From Porticoccus sp965660005 (GTDB lineage Bacteria; Pseudomonadota; Gammaproteobacteria; Pseudomonadales; Porticoccaceae): a stretch of DNA of 64,000 bases. Location: positions 1 to 64,000 of the forward strand of contig NZ_CBFHYF010000002.1 of NCBI RefSeq assembly GCF_965660005.1. The letters run 5' to 3'. The translations under genes were made by a program, and so were the position numbers. The notes under the pieces are model-generated. The model did not search any database and was not told where the DNA came from. It worked only from the letters and a program-made list of their open reading frames with translations. Below are positions 1 through 8,768 of the stretch, piece after piece (position 1 is the first letter of the stretch; each line of letters starts with the position of its first letter).

Positions 1-676
1 TGTGGGTGCGAATCTGGCTCTGGGTTTCATCGAGGTGCTGGTTAAGATTGGGTAAAGCTTCCCTGACCTGATCGCCAAAGCAGTGTCCCTCACCAAGCAG
101 CAGGACATTCTCGTTGTCTAGATCACTTGGGCGGATGGTCTTCTTTTTGCCGAGGGGGTGGTCTTTGGGCATCAATACGACAAAAGGTTCGGAGAACAGC
201 GGTTGGGTCACCACGTCGGATTCAGTAAATGGCAACGCCACGATAATTACATCCAGTTCGCCCTTGCGCAGCCGTTGTCGCAGTGTGGCGGTAAAGCCTT
301 CTTCGACCACCAGTGGCATTTGTGGCACGGTTTTCTGTAGAGCCGGAATGAAGTGCGGAAACAGGTATGGGCCGATAGTGAAAATAGCGCCCACGTAGAG
401 CGGCGCCTTTAGCTGGTCCCTGCCAGATGAGGCAATATCCTTGATCGATGCACTCTCCTCCAGCACCCGCTGTGCCTGAGCGACCACCTGCTCGCCGATG
501 GGCGTTGGTCGGACACTGTTCTTGGAGCGTTCAAAAAGATCGATGCCCAACTCCTGTTCCAGTTTTTTGACGGCGATACTCAGGGTGGGTTGACTGACGT
601 GACATAATTCCGCCGCTTGGCCAAAGTGTTGCTGCTGTGCCAAAGTGACGATATAGCGCAGTTCGGTTAAGGTCAT
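1..676 (-). CDS. oxyR: OxyR-type LysR-family peroxide regulator, C-terminus outside window
   Basis: Transcriptional activator of the hydrogen-peroxide response. 225 codons are visible from an ATG at 676, which has a GGAGGA-type ribosome site just upstream; the rest lies beyond the left edge. Residues 1-60 form the winged helix-turn-helix, including the stretch HFGQAAELCHVSQPTLS. The substrate/redox domain contains the OxyR hallmark GEGHCFGDQV, whose cysteine falls at residue 199, the same number as the peroxidatic Cys199 of E. coli OxyR. The partner position 208 reads Leu (codon 55-53) instead of the resolving Cys208. It is divergent from the SDR gene. The OxyR assignment is strong because sequence and numbering match along the whole visible length; whether sensing works without Cys208 cannot be judged from here. 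Confidence 0.9.
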   Translation of the reverse strand, partial: MTLTELRYIVTLAQQQHFGQAAELCHVSQPTLSIAVKKLEQELGIDLFERSKNSVRPTPIGEQVVAQAQRVLEESASIKDIASSGRDQLKAPLYVGAIFTIGPYLFPHFIPALQKTVPQMPLVVEEGFTATLRQRLRKGELDVIIVALPFTESDVVTQPLFSEPFVVLMPKDHPLGKKKTIRPSDLDNENVLLLGEGHCFGDQVREALPNLNQHLDETQSQIRTH

Positions 677-732
677 ATCATGTTCCTCCTGATGCCAATA
701 ATAGTCAAAACAAATTGAAAAAGGAAAGACGA

Positions 733-1596
733 TTGAAAGTATTATTTATTGGCTGTGGTGATATCGGGGTTCGCGCTATTCGAAGGCTGCAGATGTTGCA
801 AGGGTGGGCCGGTCTGGCGATGCGCCGTCATCCAGATCGGCTGCCCGCAGCGATTCCATCGGTGACGGGGGATATTTGCGATACGCCTGAGCTCACTGAA
901 TTGCTGCGTAACGCCGGTGTTGACGCAATCGTCGTTACCCTGACGCCGGGAGAGATGAGCGATGAAGGTTATCGGGCCAGTTACGTGGCCGGTGCAGGGT
1001 CGCTGGCCAGAGCGATCAAAGACAGTGGCTGGTGTTCTGGTCCGGTACTTTGGGTGTCCAGTACTGGGGTTTATGGTCAGGACGGGGGTGAGTGGGTTGA
1101 TGAGTTGTCGGACACAGCGCCGGCGTCCTATCGATGTAAGCGCTTACTTCAAGCCGAGGGTCTGATAATTCGATTGACAGTGCCCACTGTGATAGTTCGT
1201 TACTCGGGTATTTATGGACCCGGTCGGGGACGCATGCTGACGCAGATCAAAAGAGGGGAGCTGGCGCCACCACAACCCGTACAGTGGAGTAATCGCATTC
1301 ATGCAGAGGATTGCGCCGGGGTGCTGGTGCATTTGCTGCAGTGCTACAGGACTGATCAGCCGCTGCACAAGCTCTATCTTGCGACGGACAGCGATCCCAC
1401 TCCTCTCCATGAGGTGCACCACTGGCTGGCAGGGCAAATGGGCGTAAGCCTGTCTAATTCCGTCACAACGACCAGTGTTGGCCGGACCGGTAATCGTCGT
1501 TGCAGCAATCGGCGTCTGCTTGAAAGTGGCTACCAGTTTCTCTACCCCACTTTCAGGGAAGGTTACCCCGCGCTGATATCCGAATCGCCGGAGTAG
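733..1596 (+). CDS. NAD(P)-dependent SDR-family epimerase/dehydratase-like protein
   Basis: Extended short-chain dehydrogenase/reductase resembling the YeeZ group, substrate unknown. The N-terminus carries a dinucleotide-binding motif (FIGCGDIG, about residue 5 on). A serine-serine-threonine stretch (VSSTGVYGQ) and a later YRCK give the SDR S-T-Y-xxx-K arrangement. I chose the TTG at 733 because AAGGAAAG stands about seven bases before it; a TTG at 715 would add six residues. The gene is divergent from oxyR with about 55 bases between them, and its stop faces the stop of ridA. The family is clear; the physiological role is not. Confidence 0.75.
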   Translation: MKVLFIGCGDIGVRAIRRLQMLQGWAGLAMRRHPDRLPAAIPSVTGDICDTPELTELLRNAGVDAIVVTLTPGEMSDEGYRASYVAGAGSLARAIKDSGWCSGPVLWVSSTGVYGQDGGEWVDELSDTAPASYRCKRLLQAEGLIIRLTVPTVIVRYSGIYGPGRGRMLTQIKRGELAPPQPVQWSNRIHAEDCAGVLVHLLQCYRTDQPLHKLYLATDSDPTPLHEVHHWLAGQMGVSLSNSVTTTSVGRTGNRRCSNRRLLESGYQFLYPTFREGYPALISESPE

Positions 1597-1604
1597 GCGA
1601 CTTT

Positions 1605-1988
1605 TCAGATGACCATAATACCGTCCATTTCCACGCCAACCCCTTTGGGCAATTCCTTGACGCCAATGGCTGCCCGCGCCGGATAGGGTTCCGTAAAGTA
1701 GCGTGCCATGATTTCATTGACGGTGGCAAAATTGCCCATGTCAGTCAGGAAAATGTTCAGTTTGACCATATCCTTCAGAGAGCCGCCGGCTTCTTCGCAG
1801 ACGGCGGCCAGATTTTTGAATACCTGATCGATTTCTGCCGCAACACCCCCTTCCACCACCTGCATGCTGTCGGGGTCGAGTGGTATCTGGCCAGACAGAT
1901 ACACGGTATTGCTGACTTTTATCGCCTGGGAGTAGGTGCCGATGGCGGCGGGCGCATGGTCCGTACTGATTACAGCTTTGTTTAACAT
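1605..1988 (-). CDS. ridA: RidA family reactive imine/enamine deaminase
   Basis: Small cytosolic protein of 127 residues, the standard RidA/YjgF length. The family forms trimers that hydrolyse reactive enamines and imines, such as 2-aminoacrylate released by PLP enzymes. Visible family features are the N-terminal APAAIGTYSQA segment, SGQIPLDP in the middle, and the C-terminal PYPARAAIGVKELPKG stretch, which contains the conserved arginine that binds the substrate carboxylate. It lies 18 bases downstream of spoT on the same strand, the arrangement found in pseudomonads and enterobacteria, so it is probably the last gene of the rpoZ-spoT transcript. Confidence 0.93.
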   Translation of the reverse strand: MLNKAVISTDHAPAAIGTYSQAIKVSNTVYLSGQIPLDPDSMQVVEGGVAAEIDQVFKNLAAVCEEAGGSLKDMVKLNIFLTDMGNFATVNEIMARYFTEPYPARAAIGVKELPKGVGVEMDGIMVI

Positions 1989-2006
1989 GAGGTTGTCCTC
2001 CGGGAA

Positions 2007-4109
2007 TTAATTCTTGGTGCGATAAACGCGCTGCACCTGTTTCAAGTTGCGAATTTTGCGCATCACGTTGGCCAGGTGAATGCGCCCTTTGACGTCAATC
2101 ACGAGGTCCACAATGCTGGAGTGGGCATCCCGCTCCTTGATGCTGATTTGCTGGATAGTGGCTTCGCTTTCGGAAATACGTGCGGCAAGGGCGGCGATGA
2201 TCCCGCGCTCGGAAGTCAATTCCACTTTGAACTCCACCGAGAAGTCTCCCTTGACCTTGGGAGACCAGTTCAGTGCCATACATTTTTCGACGTTAGTGCG
2301 GATTTCATTGAGATTTTTACAGGATTCACGGTGTACCACCAGACCCCGCCCCGGGCTGAGATGGCCGAGAATAGGGTCGCCGGGAATCGGGTGACAGCAG
2401 CGGGCATAACTGATGATGAGGCCATCACTAGTGTCGATCATGATGGGTGATTCAAATTCCTCGGGGACGTACTCCTTGCGCATTGAGGGTGGCGCCATCA
2501 GGTTGGCTACCCCATAGGCAAGGCGGTTGCCCAGGCCAATCTGTTCCAGAACTTCTTCAAAGTTGGCGGCACCGGTTTCAACCAGCAGGCGCTTGATCCA
2601 GGATTTTCGGATCTTTTTATAGTTACTGCCGAAGGTCTCCAGCGCCCGGTCGAGCAGACGCTTGCCCAGGTCAACTGATTCCTCATGCTGCTGATGTTTC
2701 AGGAAGTGGCGGATAGCACTGCGGGCCTTGGCCGTCACGACAAAATTCAGCCAGGAGGGATTGGGCTGTGCGCCTTTGGTGTTGATAATAGTCACTTTGC
2801 TGCCACTTTGCAGCGGCTCGGAGAGGGAGGTTAGTTGTCCGTTAATTTTGCTGGCCACACAGGTATTGCCCACATTGGTGTGAACCGCGTAGGCGAAGTC
2901 GACCGGTGTTGCCCCCGAGGGCAATGAAATAATCTGTCCGCCGGGTGTGAAGATATACACTTCATCAGGGAACAGGTCGGCTTTGACGTGTTCGATAAAT
3001 TCCAGGGAGTTCCCTGCTTTCTGCTGGATCTCCAGCAACCCCTGCACCCAGCGATTGGTTCTTGGGTTGCCCTCTTCGCGCGACTTGTAGAGCCAGTGTG
3101 CAGCGATTCCGAAGTTGGCCATGGCATCCATGTCCCGGGTGCGAATCTGCACCTCAATAGGTACCCCGTGCATACCAATCAGTACCGTGTGCAAGGACTG
3201 GTAGCCGTTGACTTTGGGAATAGCCACATAGTCTTTAAATTCACCGGGAACCGGTTTGAAGAGGTTGTGGATGACGCCCAGGGTGCGATAACAGTCATCC
3301 ACTGTGTCCACCACGATGCGAAAGGCAAACACGTCCATGATATCGCGAAAGGATTTTCGCTTGGACTTCATCTTCTGATAGATACTCCAGAGATGTTTTT
3401 CACGCCCCGTGACTTCTGCAGAGATCAGCTCTTTTTCGAGACGAATTTCAATGCTGTCCTTGATTTCTTCAACGATGTGCTTGCGATTGCCGCGGGCCGC
3501 TTTCAGGGCGGCCCGCAGACGCTGATGGCGAACCGGATACATGGCCGCAAAACCGAGATCTTCGAATTCTACCCGGATATCATTGATCCCGAGGCGCTGG
3601 GCGATGGGGGCGTAGATATCCAGTGTCTCTTTGGCAATCCGTCGTCGTTTGGTCGCACTGAGTACTTTCAGGGTCCGCATATTGTGAAGCCGATCTGCCA
3701 GCTTCACCAGCATAACCCGTATGTCCCGAGCCATGGCCAGAGTCATTTTCTGAAAGTTTTCTGCCTGCTGCTCTGCCCGGGAGGCAAACTCGATTTCTGT
3801 CAGTTTGCTAACGCCGTCCACCAGTTCGGCGACAGTGGAGCCAAAGCGCTCGGTGAGATCCTCTTTGCTGACACCGGTATCTTCTATGACATCGTGCAAC
3901 ATGGCCGCCATCAGGCTTTCTGCATCGAGGTGCATGTCCGCGAGAATATTGGCGACGGCGAGGGGATGGCTGATATAGGGCTCGCCGCTCTGGCGCAACT
4001 GGCCTTCATGGCAGCCCGTTGCAAACTGATAGGCGTCGAGAATGTCCTGGACTTCTTGCGGTTCGAGGTAGGAAGAAAGCTTGTTACTCAGTGCATCAAC
4101 GGCTTGCAA
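2007..4109 (-). CDS. spoT: Bifunctional (p)ppGpp synthetase/hydrolase SpoT
   Basis: Makes and degrades the alarmone (p)ppGpp in the stringent response. At 700 residues it has the full Rel/Spo layout: an HD hydrolase domain near residues 45-145 with the HDVIEDT metal-binding motif, a synthetase domain near 235-345 (YVAIPKVNGYQSLH and EVQIRT), a TGS domain near 385-445, and a C-terminal ACT domain near 625-700. The intact HD motif marks it as SpoT-like rather than hydrolase-dead RelA-like. The synthetase segment looks complete; relative activities cannot be read from sequence. It sits 19 bases after rpoZ and just before ridA, so the three are likely cotranscribed. Confidence 0.96.
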   Translation of the reverse strand: MQAVDALSNKLSSYLEPQEVQDILDAYQFATGCHEGQLRQSGEPYISHPLAVANILADMHLDAESLMAAMLHDVIEDTGVSKEDLTERFGSTVAELVDGVSKLTEIEFASRAEQQAENFQKMTLAMARDIRVMLVKLADRLHNMRTLKVLSATKRRRIAKETLDIYAPIAQRLGINDIRVEFEDLGFAAMYPVRHQRLRAALKAARGNRKHIVEEIKDSIEIRLEKELISAEVTGREKHLWSIYQKMKSKRKSFRDIMDVFAFRIVVDTVDDCYRTLGVIHNLFKPVPGEFKDYVAIPKVNGYQSLHTVLIGMHGVPIEVQIRTRDMDAMANFGIAAHWLYKSREEGNPRTNRWVQGLLEIQQKAGNSLEFIEHVKADLFPDEVYIFTPGGQIISLPSGATPVDFAYAVHTNVGNTCVASKINGQLTSLSEPLQSGSKVTIINTKGAQPNPSWLNFVVTAKARSAIRHFLKHQQHEESVDLGKRLLDRALETFGSNYKKIRKSWIKRLLVETGAANFEEVLEQIGLGNRLAYGVANLMAPPSMRKEYVPEEFESPIMIDTSDGLIISYARCCHPIPGDPILGHLSPGRGLVVHRESCKNLNEIRTNVEKCMALNWSPKVKGDFSVEFKVELTSERGIIAALAARISESEATIQQISIKERDAHSSIVDLVIDVKGRIHLANVMRKIRNLKQVQRVYRTKN

Positions 4110-4128
4110 GACTTCCCCCGGTTACGGT

Positions 4129-4416
4129 TTACTCGGCCTCAGGGGCTACCGGCAGATCGGGAGTAGAGGTCTCCTCAAAATCACCATATTCCAGCAGCAT
4201 TTCTTCAGCTTCTTCTTTTTGCTTGAGGATGCTTGCATCGATGAAGCCCTCTTCAATTTCGCGCAATGCCATGACGGTGGGCTTGTCATTTTCCCAAGGC
4301 AGATGGGGTTGTTTGCCGCCAACGGCAAGTTGGCGTGCTCGTTTGGAACTGATCATGACCAGTTCAAAGCGGTTCTCCACATGATCAAGGCAATCTTCGA
4401 CGGTGATACGGGCCAT
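4129..4416 (-). CDS. rpoZ: RNA polymerase omega subunit
   Basis: Omega subunit of RNA polymerase, 95 residues, beginning MARITVEDCLDHVENRFELV as in other gammaproteobacterial omegas, with the conserved helix containing RARQLA near residue 27. The C-terminal third is acidic and variable (DFEETSTPDLPVAPEAE), as usual. Omega helps assemble beta-prime and forms part of one ppGpp-binding site, which fits its cotranscription with spoT. A leftward terminator-like hairpin separates it from gmk upstream. Confidence 0.95.
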   Translation of the reverse strand: MARITVEDCLDHVENRFELVMISSKRARQLAVGGKQPHLPWENDKPTVMALREIEEGFIDASILKQKEEAEEMLLEYGDFEETSTPDLPVAPEAE

Positions 4417-4471
4417 ATTAGATTCCGTTTCTTTTCAGTGAGGGTGTTATTGGCTGGTAATCTGCATAGAC

Positions 4472-4495
4472 AAAAAGCCGCGGCAATGCCACGGC
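4472..4495 (-). terminator. Rho-independent terminator between gmk and rpoZ
   Basis: Read on the minus strand, the eight-base arm GCCGTGGC, a three-base ATT loop and GCCGCGGC (one G-U pair) are followed directly by TTTTTG. The hairpin begins 27 bases after the gmk stop and lies about 55 bases before the rpoZ start, so it probably ends or attenuates gmk transcripts and implies a separate promoter for rpoZ-spoT-ridA or partial read-through. Confidence 0.7.
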
Positions 4496-4522
4496 GACAT
4501 CCAGTTTACAAAATTGCGGGTA

Positions 4523-5140
4523 TCAGGACAACAAATCCTTGAGTAAATCGCGGTTGCGTTGGCACTGGTAGTCCAATTTCAGGCGGTGACTGATGATAAT
4601 TGATTGGAGTTCCGTCAGGGCCGTATCGAAATGGTCGTTAATCACCAGAAAGTCGGCTTCTGTGTAGTGAGACATTTCCAATTGTGCCTCCGCCAGTCGT
4701 TGACGGATGATGGCTGGTTCATCCTGTCCGCGGTCATGGAGGCGCTGTTCGAGAATGGCCAGTGACGGCGGTAGAATAAATATACCGATGCAACCCGGGA
4801 CCAGACGGCGGATTTGTGCAGCCCCCTGCCAGTCAATTTCAAGAATGACATCAAGCCCGTCGGCAAGTGTCTGCTCAACCCAGCTGCGCGACGTGCCGTA
4901 GTAGTTATTGAATACCCTGGCATGTTCGAGGAATGCTTTTTCCTCAAGCATGGTACTGAATGTTGCCTGATCGACAAAGTGGTAGTTGATACCATCCTGT
5001 TCACCGGGCCGCATTGGCCGGGTGGTGTGGGAAATGGAAACGCAGATGTCCTGGCAGTGCTCAAGAAGGGCGTTAACCAGACTGGTTTTTCCGGCACCGG
5101 AAGGTGCTGATACCGTGAACAGGGTGCCTGTGGTCGACAT
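4523..5140 (-). CDS. gmk: Guanylate kinase
   Basis: Phosphorylates GMP to GDP with ATP, an essential step of guanine nucleotide synthesis. The open frame extends upstream, but the ATG at 5140 gives MSTTGTLFTVSAPSGAGKTS, the usual start, and a 205-residue protein of normal length. The P-loop SAPSGAGKTS is near residues 9-18; SHTTRPMRPGE and HYFVDQ-like GMP-binding stretches follow, and DVILEIDWQGA marks the later substrate-binding segment. It sits between yicC and rpoZ on the same strand, as in other gammaproteobacteria, and the guanine pool also feeds spoT downstream. Confidence 0.95.
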   Translation of the reverse strand: MSTTGTLFTVSAPSGAGKTSLVNALLEHCQDICVSISHTTRPMRPGEQDGINYHFVDQATFSTMLEEKAFLEHARVFNNYYGTSRSWVEQTLADGLDVILEIDWQGAAQIRRLVPGCIGIFILPPSLAILEQRLHDRGQDEPAIIRQRLAEAQLEMSHYTEADFLVINDHFDTALTELQSIIISHRLKLDYQCQRNRDLLKDLLS

Positions 5141-5301
5141 TGATATCCGATGCTCCGCCAGTTTCTTGGTCGCTGCAGGTGGGTGACACAGCACTAAATT
5201 TGAAGCTTGCTACAATAACGTAATCGCGCATCCACTGCACCAGAGAGGCAGTGCTTTTATTGAATTATCAAATGCTGTCATCACAGCGGATGAGCCGTGA
5301 A

Positions 5302-6165
5302 TCACTCAATATTCTGGATCTGCTCCCGCATCTGTTCGATCAGGACTTTCAGCTCTACCGCTGCATTGGTGGTATCGGTGGCGATCGACTTTGAGGACAG
5401 GGTATTGGCTTCGCGGTTGAGTTCCTGCATCAGAAAGTCCAGTCGTCGACCAATCGGTTCCTGACGCTTCAGCACCCGGCGGATTTCACCCAGGTGGGTA
5501 TCCAGCCGGTCGAGTTCTTCGTCCACATCAGCCCGCTGGGCAATCAACACCAGCTCCTGTTCCAGTCGATTCTGATCCAGCTGGGCACTCGCCTCCTGCA
5601 GTCGGTCAACGAGCTTCTGGCGCTGGGCAGCCAGCAGTTCCGGCAATCGCGATCGCACGGTAGCCAGTTGTACGGCAATGCCATCCAACCGATGTTCGAC
5701 CAGCTCACCGAGCTTTCCACCTTCCCGGCGACGGCCCTCCACCAGTTGATTCAGAGTTTCTTCAAACAACCGCAACAGTGTGTTCTTGAGTTCCTCCCGG
5801 TTGATTTCGGGTTCGCTGAGCACGCCCGGCCAGCGCAGGATGTCCAGCGGTGAGATTTTTGCCGGATCGGCCATCAGGCGGGCCAGTTGTTCGCCGGCGG
5901 CAATGTACTGACTCGCCAGTGATTGATTGATCGCTATGTCACCGGATTGTTTGGCGATATTGAGTTGCAGGCTACAGTCAACTTTACCCCGTTGCAGGTG
6001 TTTTCTGGCCAGTTCCCGCAGGGTCGTTTCAAGATCCCTGACGGTTTCCGGCATTCTGAAACCGGTTTCCAGATAGCGGTGATTGACCGAGCGGATTTCC
6101 CAGGTGGCGCTTCCCCACTGGCACTCGACACTGTGGCGGGCAAAGGCAGTCATGCTGCTGGGCAT
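5302..6165 (-). CDS. yicC: YicC family endoribonuclease
   Basis: YicC family protein. Starting at the ATG at 6165 (MPSSMTAFARHS) it is 287 residues, the family length; the in-frame extension to 6216 lacks family sequence. The N-terminus SMTAFAR and the RSVNHRYLE segment near residue 26, together with the C-terminal QELNREANTLSSKS, are strongly conserved in YicC proteins. The E. coli member promotes endonucleolytic decay of some RNAs. It is divergent from rph, another RNA-processing gene. Confidence 0.93.
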   Translation of the reverse strand: MPSSMTAFARHSVECQWGSATWEIRSVNHRYLETGFRMPETVRDLETTLRELARKHLQRGKVDCSLQLNIAKQSGDIAINQSLASQYIAAGEQLARLMADPAKISPLDILRWPGVLSEPEINREELKNTLLRLFEETLNQLVEGRRREGGKLGELVEHRLDGIAVQLATVRSRLPELLAAQRQKLVDRLQEASAQLDQNRLEQELVLIAQRADVDEELDRLDTHLGEIRRVLKRQEPIGRRLDFLMQELNREANTLSSKSIATDTTNAAVELKVLIEQMREQIQNIE

Positions 6166-6280
6166 GGGTATCTCCAGGGTGGGTTGGATTGATAATCCAT
6201 GGTAACACGCCGCCACACAGCGTCGACAATTCGGTTAGAATGGCAGTCCCCTCTCCATTTCAAGATATAGGAAATTTTTC

Positions 6281-7009
6281 ATGTCCCGACCCAGTGGCCG
6301 TCGTCCCGAGCAGCTTCGCGCTGTAAAAATCACTCGCAGTTACACCCGGCATGCAGAGGGATCCGTGTTGGTGGAGTTTGGTGAAACCAAAGTCATTTGC
6401 ACCGCCAGTGTCGAGTCCACGGTACCGCGTTTTTTGCGCGGTAAAGGACAGGGTTGGGTGACTGCTGAATACGGCATGTTGCCTCGCTCTACCGGTGAGC
6501 GTATGGCTCGTGAGGCTTCCCGAGGCAGGCAGGGGGGGCGCACCCTGGAAATTCAACGGTTGATTGGACGCTCGTTGCGGGCGGCAATGGATTTGAGCGC
6601 CCTGGGGGGGCATACCATTACGGTGGATTGTGATGTGATTCAGGCTGACGGCGGTACTCGAACCGCTTCCATCACCGGTGCCTGTGTCGCACTTGCCGAC
6701 GCGGTCAGTCACTTGCAGGAACGCGGTAAAATCAAGACCAATCCCCTTGCCAATATGGTGGCGTCCGTTTCGGTAGGCATTTATCAGGGTGTGCCGGTAC
6801 TGGATCTTGATTACGCGGAAGACTCGACGGCCGAGACTGACATGAACGTAGTCATGAACAGCAGTGGTGGTTTCATCGAAATACAGGGTACGGCTGAAGC
6901 GGCGCCTTTTACCGAAGCGGAGCTGCAAGAAATGATGGTGCTGGCCAAGCGTGGTATCGCCGATCTGGTCAGGGTGCAGCAAATGGCGCTGGCGAGTCCG
7001 AGCCGTTAA
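6281..7009 (+). CDS. rph: Ribonuclease PH
   Basis: Phosphate-dependent 3'-to-5' exoribonuclease that trims tRNA 3' ends, forming a hexameric ring. The 242 residues begin MSRPSGRRPEQLRAV and include the conserved phosphate and RNA-binding arginines in the GRSLRA region near residue 95 and the DCDVIQADGGTRTASITGA core near 115-135. Its stop codon TAA shares bases with the stop of the convergent DUF167 gene: the sequence TTAA at 7006-7009 serves both strands. Confidence 0.95.
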   Translation: MSRPSGRRPEQLRAVKITRSYTRHAEGSVLVEFGETKVICTASVESTVPRFLRGKGQGWVTAEYGMLPRSTGERMAREASRGRQGGRTLEIQRLIGRSLRAAMDLSALGGHTITVDCDVIQADGGTRTASITGACVALADAVSHLQERGKIKTNPLANMVASVSVGIYQGVPVLDLDYAEDSTAETDMNVVMNSSGGFIEIQGTAEAAPFTEAELQEMMVLAKRGIADLVRVQQMALASPSR

Positions 7010-7305
7010 CCCGGGAGTTCCCCGATAGCGGCTTCATCAGGTAGCCGGGAGGGCTTTTCAATCCGCAGTATTTTTTGCCTGCCAGTCTCTCCCTGCACCA
7101 GACTGACGGCGGATTTGGGTGTGCCGAACCAGCGACTCACCAGTGCTATCAAATGCTGATTGGCCCTGCCATCCAATGGCGGTGCAGTAATCCGGATCTT
7201 CAGCCGATCTCCCTGTAGTCCGACAATTTCATCTTTTGTCGCACGCGGTTGCAGTCGGCAACGCAACAGCAGGCAGCCATCCTGCCACCGATAGTGTTCA
7301 GCCAT
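7006..7305 (-). CDS. DUF167/YggU family protein
   Basis: Small protein of 99 residues starting at the ATG at 7305, which overlaps the yggT stop as TGATG. The conserved family core is visible as LRCRLQPRATKDEIVG, then ITAPPLDGRANQHLI and the segment SLVQGETGRQKILRI. Function is unknown in the family; genomic association with yggT and proC is typical. A longer open frame upstream in the same phase is an out-of-frame shadow of yggT. Confidence 0.88.
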   Translation of the reverse strand: MAEHYRWQDGCLLLRCRLQPRATKDEIVGLQGDRLKIRITAPPLDGRANQHLIALVSRWFGTPKSAVSLVQGETGRQKILRIEKPSRLPDEAAIGELPG

Positions 7306-7892
7306 CAGATGCCGGGAACAAGACCTGATGGCACCTGCAGCGACCTGGCTGCGCCATGGACAAAAATCTGCAGCATATTGATCACCAAAAACATGAAAAT
7401 GGGCGACAGGTCCAGGCCGCCCAGCGGCGGGATAATCCGCTGAAAGGGTGCCATAACGGGACGAATCAACTGGTTTAGCAGTGTCAGCGCGGGGTGATTG
7501 CTCTGTGGTGCCACCCAGCTGACGATAATGACGATCAGCAGACCGTAGAGATACAGGTTCAGTACCAGATAAATGGCGCCCATCGCACCCCAGGCCAGGG
7601 CCGAAAGAATATTGACCATGCCGAGGCCGTTGACCGAGGCGGTGAGCTGAATTGCCAGCCATTGGGACAGCAGTGCCAGCACGATAGTGGCCAGATCAAA
7701 ATTCCGATAGGTGGGCAAAAATTTGCGCAGGGGTTTGCTGGGCAAATGGGTGGCCTTCACCAGAAACTGGGAAATCGGATTGTAGAAGTCGGCATGGGAG
7801 AGCTGGAGGAGAAAGCACAGTGTCACCACCGCCAGATAAAAGCTGCCGAGGGATTGGATCAGAAACGTGCCGGCCTGGGTAAATGTACTCAT
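7305..7892 (-). CDS. yggT: YggT family integral membrane protein
   Basis: Inner-membrane protein of 195 residues with two YggT repeats, each a pair of hydrophobic segments (near residues 8-32 and 65-85, then 95-130 and 155-180) with the conserved LIRPVMAPFQRIIPPLGGLDLSPI stretch split across the second repeat's loop. Members have been linked to ion or osmotic stress and to cell-division gene clusters, without a settled mechanism. It is translationally coupled to the DUF167 gene downstream and lies 21 bases after proC. Confidence 0.9.
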   Translation of the reverse strand: MSTFTQAGTFLIQSLGSFYLAVVTLCFLLQLSHADFYNPISQFLVKATHLPSKPLRKFLPTYRNFDLATIVLALLSQWLAIQLTASVNGLGMVNILSALAWGAMGAIYLVLNLYLYGLLIVIIVSWVAPQSNHPALTLLNQLIRPVMAPFQRIIPPLGGLDLSPIFMFLVINMLQIFVHGAARSLQVPSGLVPGI

Positions 7893-7913
7893 GGGTTGCC
7901 TTGTTTTTGACGG

Positions 7914-8735
7914 TTAATTTGCCAGTTCGTCGGCCATCTCTACTGCGCGTTTCCGGGCATTGTTCATTGCCTCGCGAAACAGTGCTTTTATATCGCCGGC
8001 TTCGAAAGTCTGTATAGCGCGTTCCGTCGTGCCGCCGGGAGAGCTGACTCGCCGCCTCAGTTCGGCAGCATCGACATCGCTACTGCTGGCCATTTTTGCC
8101 GCCCCAAGGGCAGTTTGCAAGGTGAGCTGCCTTGAAATTTCTGTTGACAGTCCGAGCTCCACACCGATTTCCTGCATGATTTCCATGATCAGAAAGTAGT
8201 AGGCAGGGCCGCTACCTGAAACTGCAGTGACGGCATCGATCTCTGCTTCACTCTGGAGCCAGCAGGATATTCCCACGGCATTGAGGATATCACTGGCGAG
8301 CTGCTTTTGTTCGCCGGACACCTGCACGTTGGCAAACAATCCGGCGGCCCCGGCCTGAACCAGTGCCGGCGTGTTGGGCATGCAACGGACAATGGGCAGG
8401 CCAGCGCCCAGCCACTGTTCCAGCGACGTCATGGATATTCCCGCCGCGATCGAAATAATCAGGGGCCGGTGACCCAGAGCACCGGCGATTGTTTCGGTCA
8501 CGGTTTGCATGACCTGTGGTTTTACTGCCAGCAGAATTACCTCGGCTTTAGCCGCAGCGGCGGTGTTATCGGTTGAAGTTTGAACGCCGAAGGCACTGGC
8601 CAAATGCTGGCGATTGGCCTCCAGTGGGTCGGTAACAGTGATGGCGTCTGGCGGATAGCCCTTGGCGATGAGGCCGCCAATCAGGCTGTTGGCCATATTG
8701 CCGCCACCGATAAAAGTCAGTGTGGGTTTGTTCAC
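7914..8735 (-). CDS. proC: Pyrroline-5-carboxylate reductase
   Basis: Catalyses the last step of proline synthesis, reducing pyrroline-5-carboxylate with NAD(P)H. The 273 residues begin with the Rossmann motif FIGGGNMANSLIGGL; AVKPQVM and the PNTPALV segment line the cofactor pocket, and the C-terminal DAAELRRRVSSPGGTTERAI signature is the ProC family hallmark. It follows yggS by 33 bases on the same strand, the usual yggS-proC-yggT order. Confidence 0.96.
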   Translation of the reverse strand: MNKPTLTFIGGGNMANSLIGGLIAKGYPPDAITVTDPLEANRQHLASAFGVQTSTDNTAAAAKAEVILLAVKPQVMQTVTETIAGALGHRPLIISIAAGISMTSLEQWLGAGLPIVRCMPNTPALVQAGAAGLFANVQVSGEQKQLASDILNAVGISCWLQSEAEIDAVTAVSGSGPAYYFLIMEIMQEIGVELGLSTEISRQLTLQTALGAAKMASSSDVDAAELRRRVSSPGGTTERAIQTFEAGDIKALFREAMNNARKRAVEMADELAN

Positions 8736-8768
8736 AGGTATTTCCTTAAAGCGATAGCTGGTGAATGG

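Noticed and set aside
2988..4166. 392-codon rightward open frame over spoT
   Set aside because: Antisense shadow of the conserved SpoT hydrolase and synthetase domains, with no family similarity of its own.
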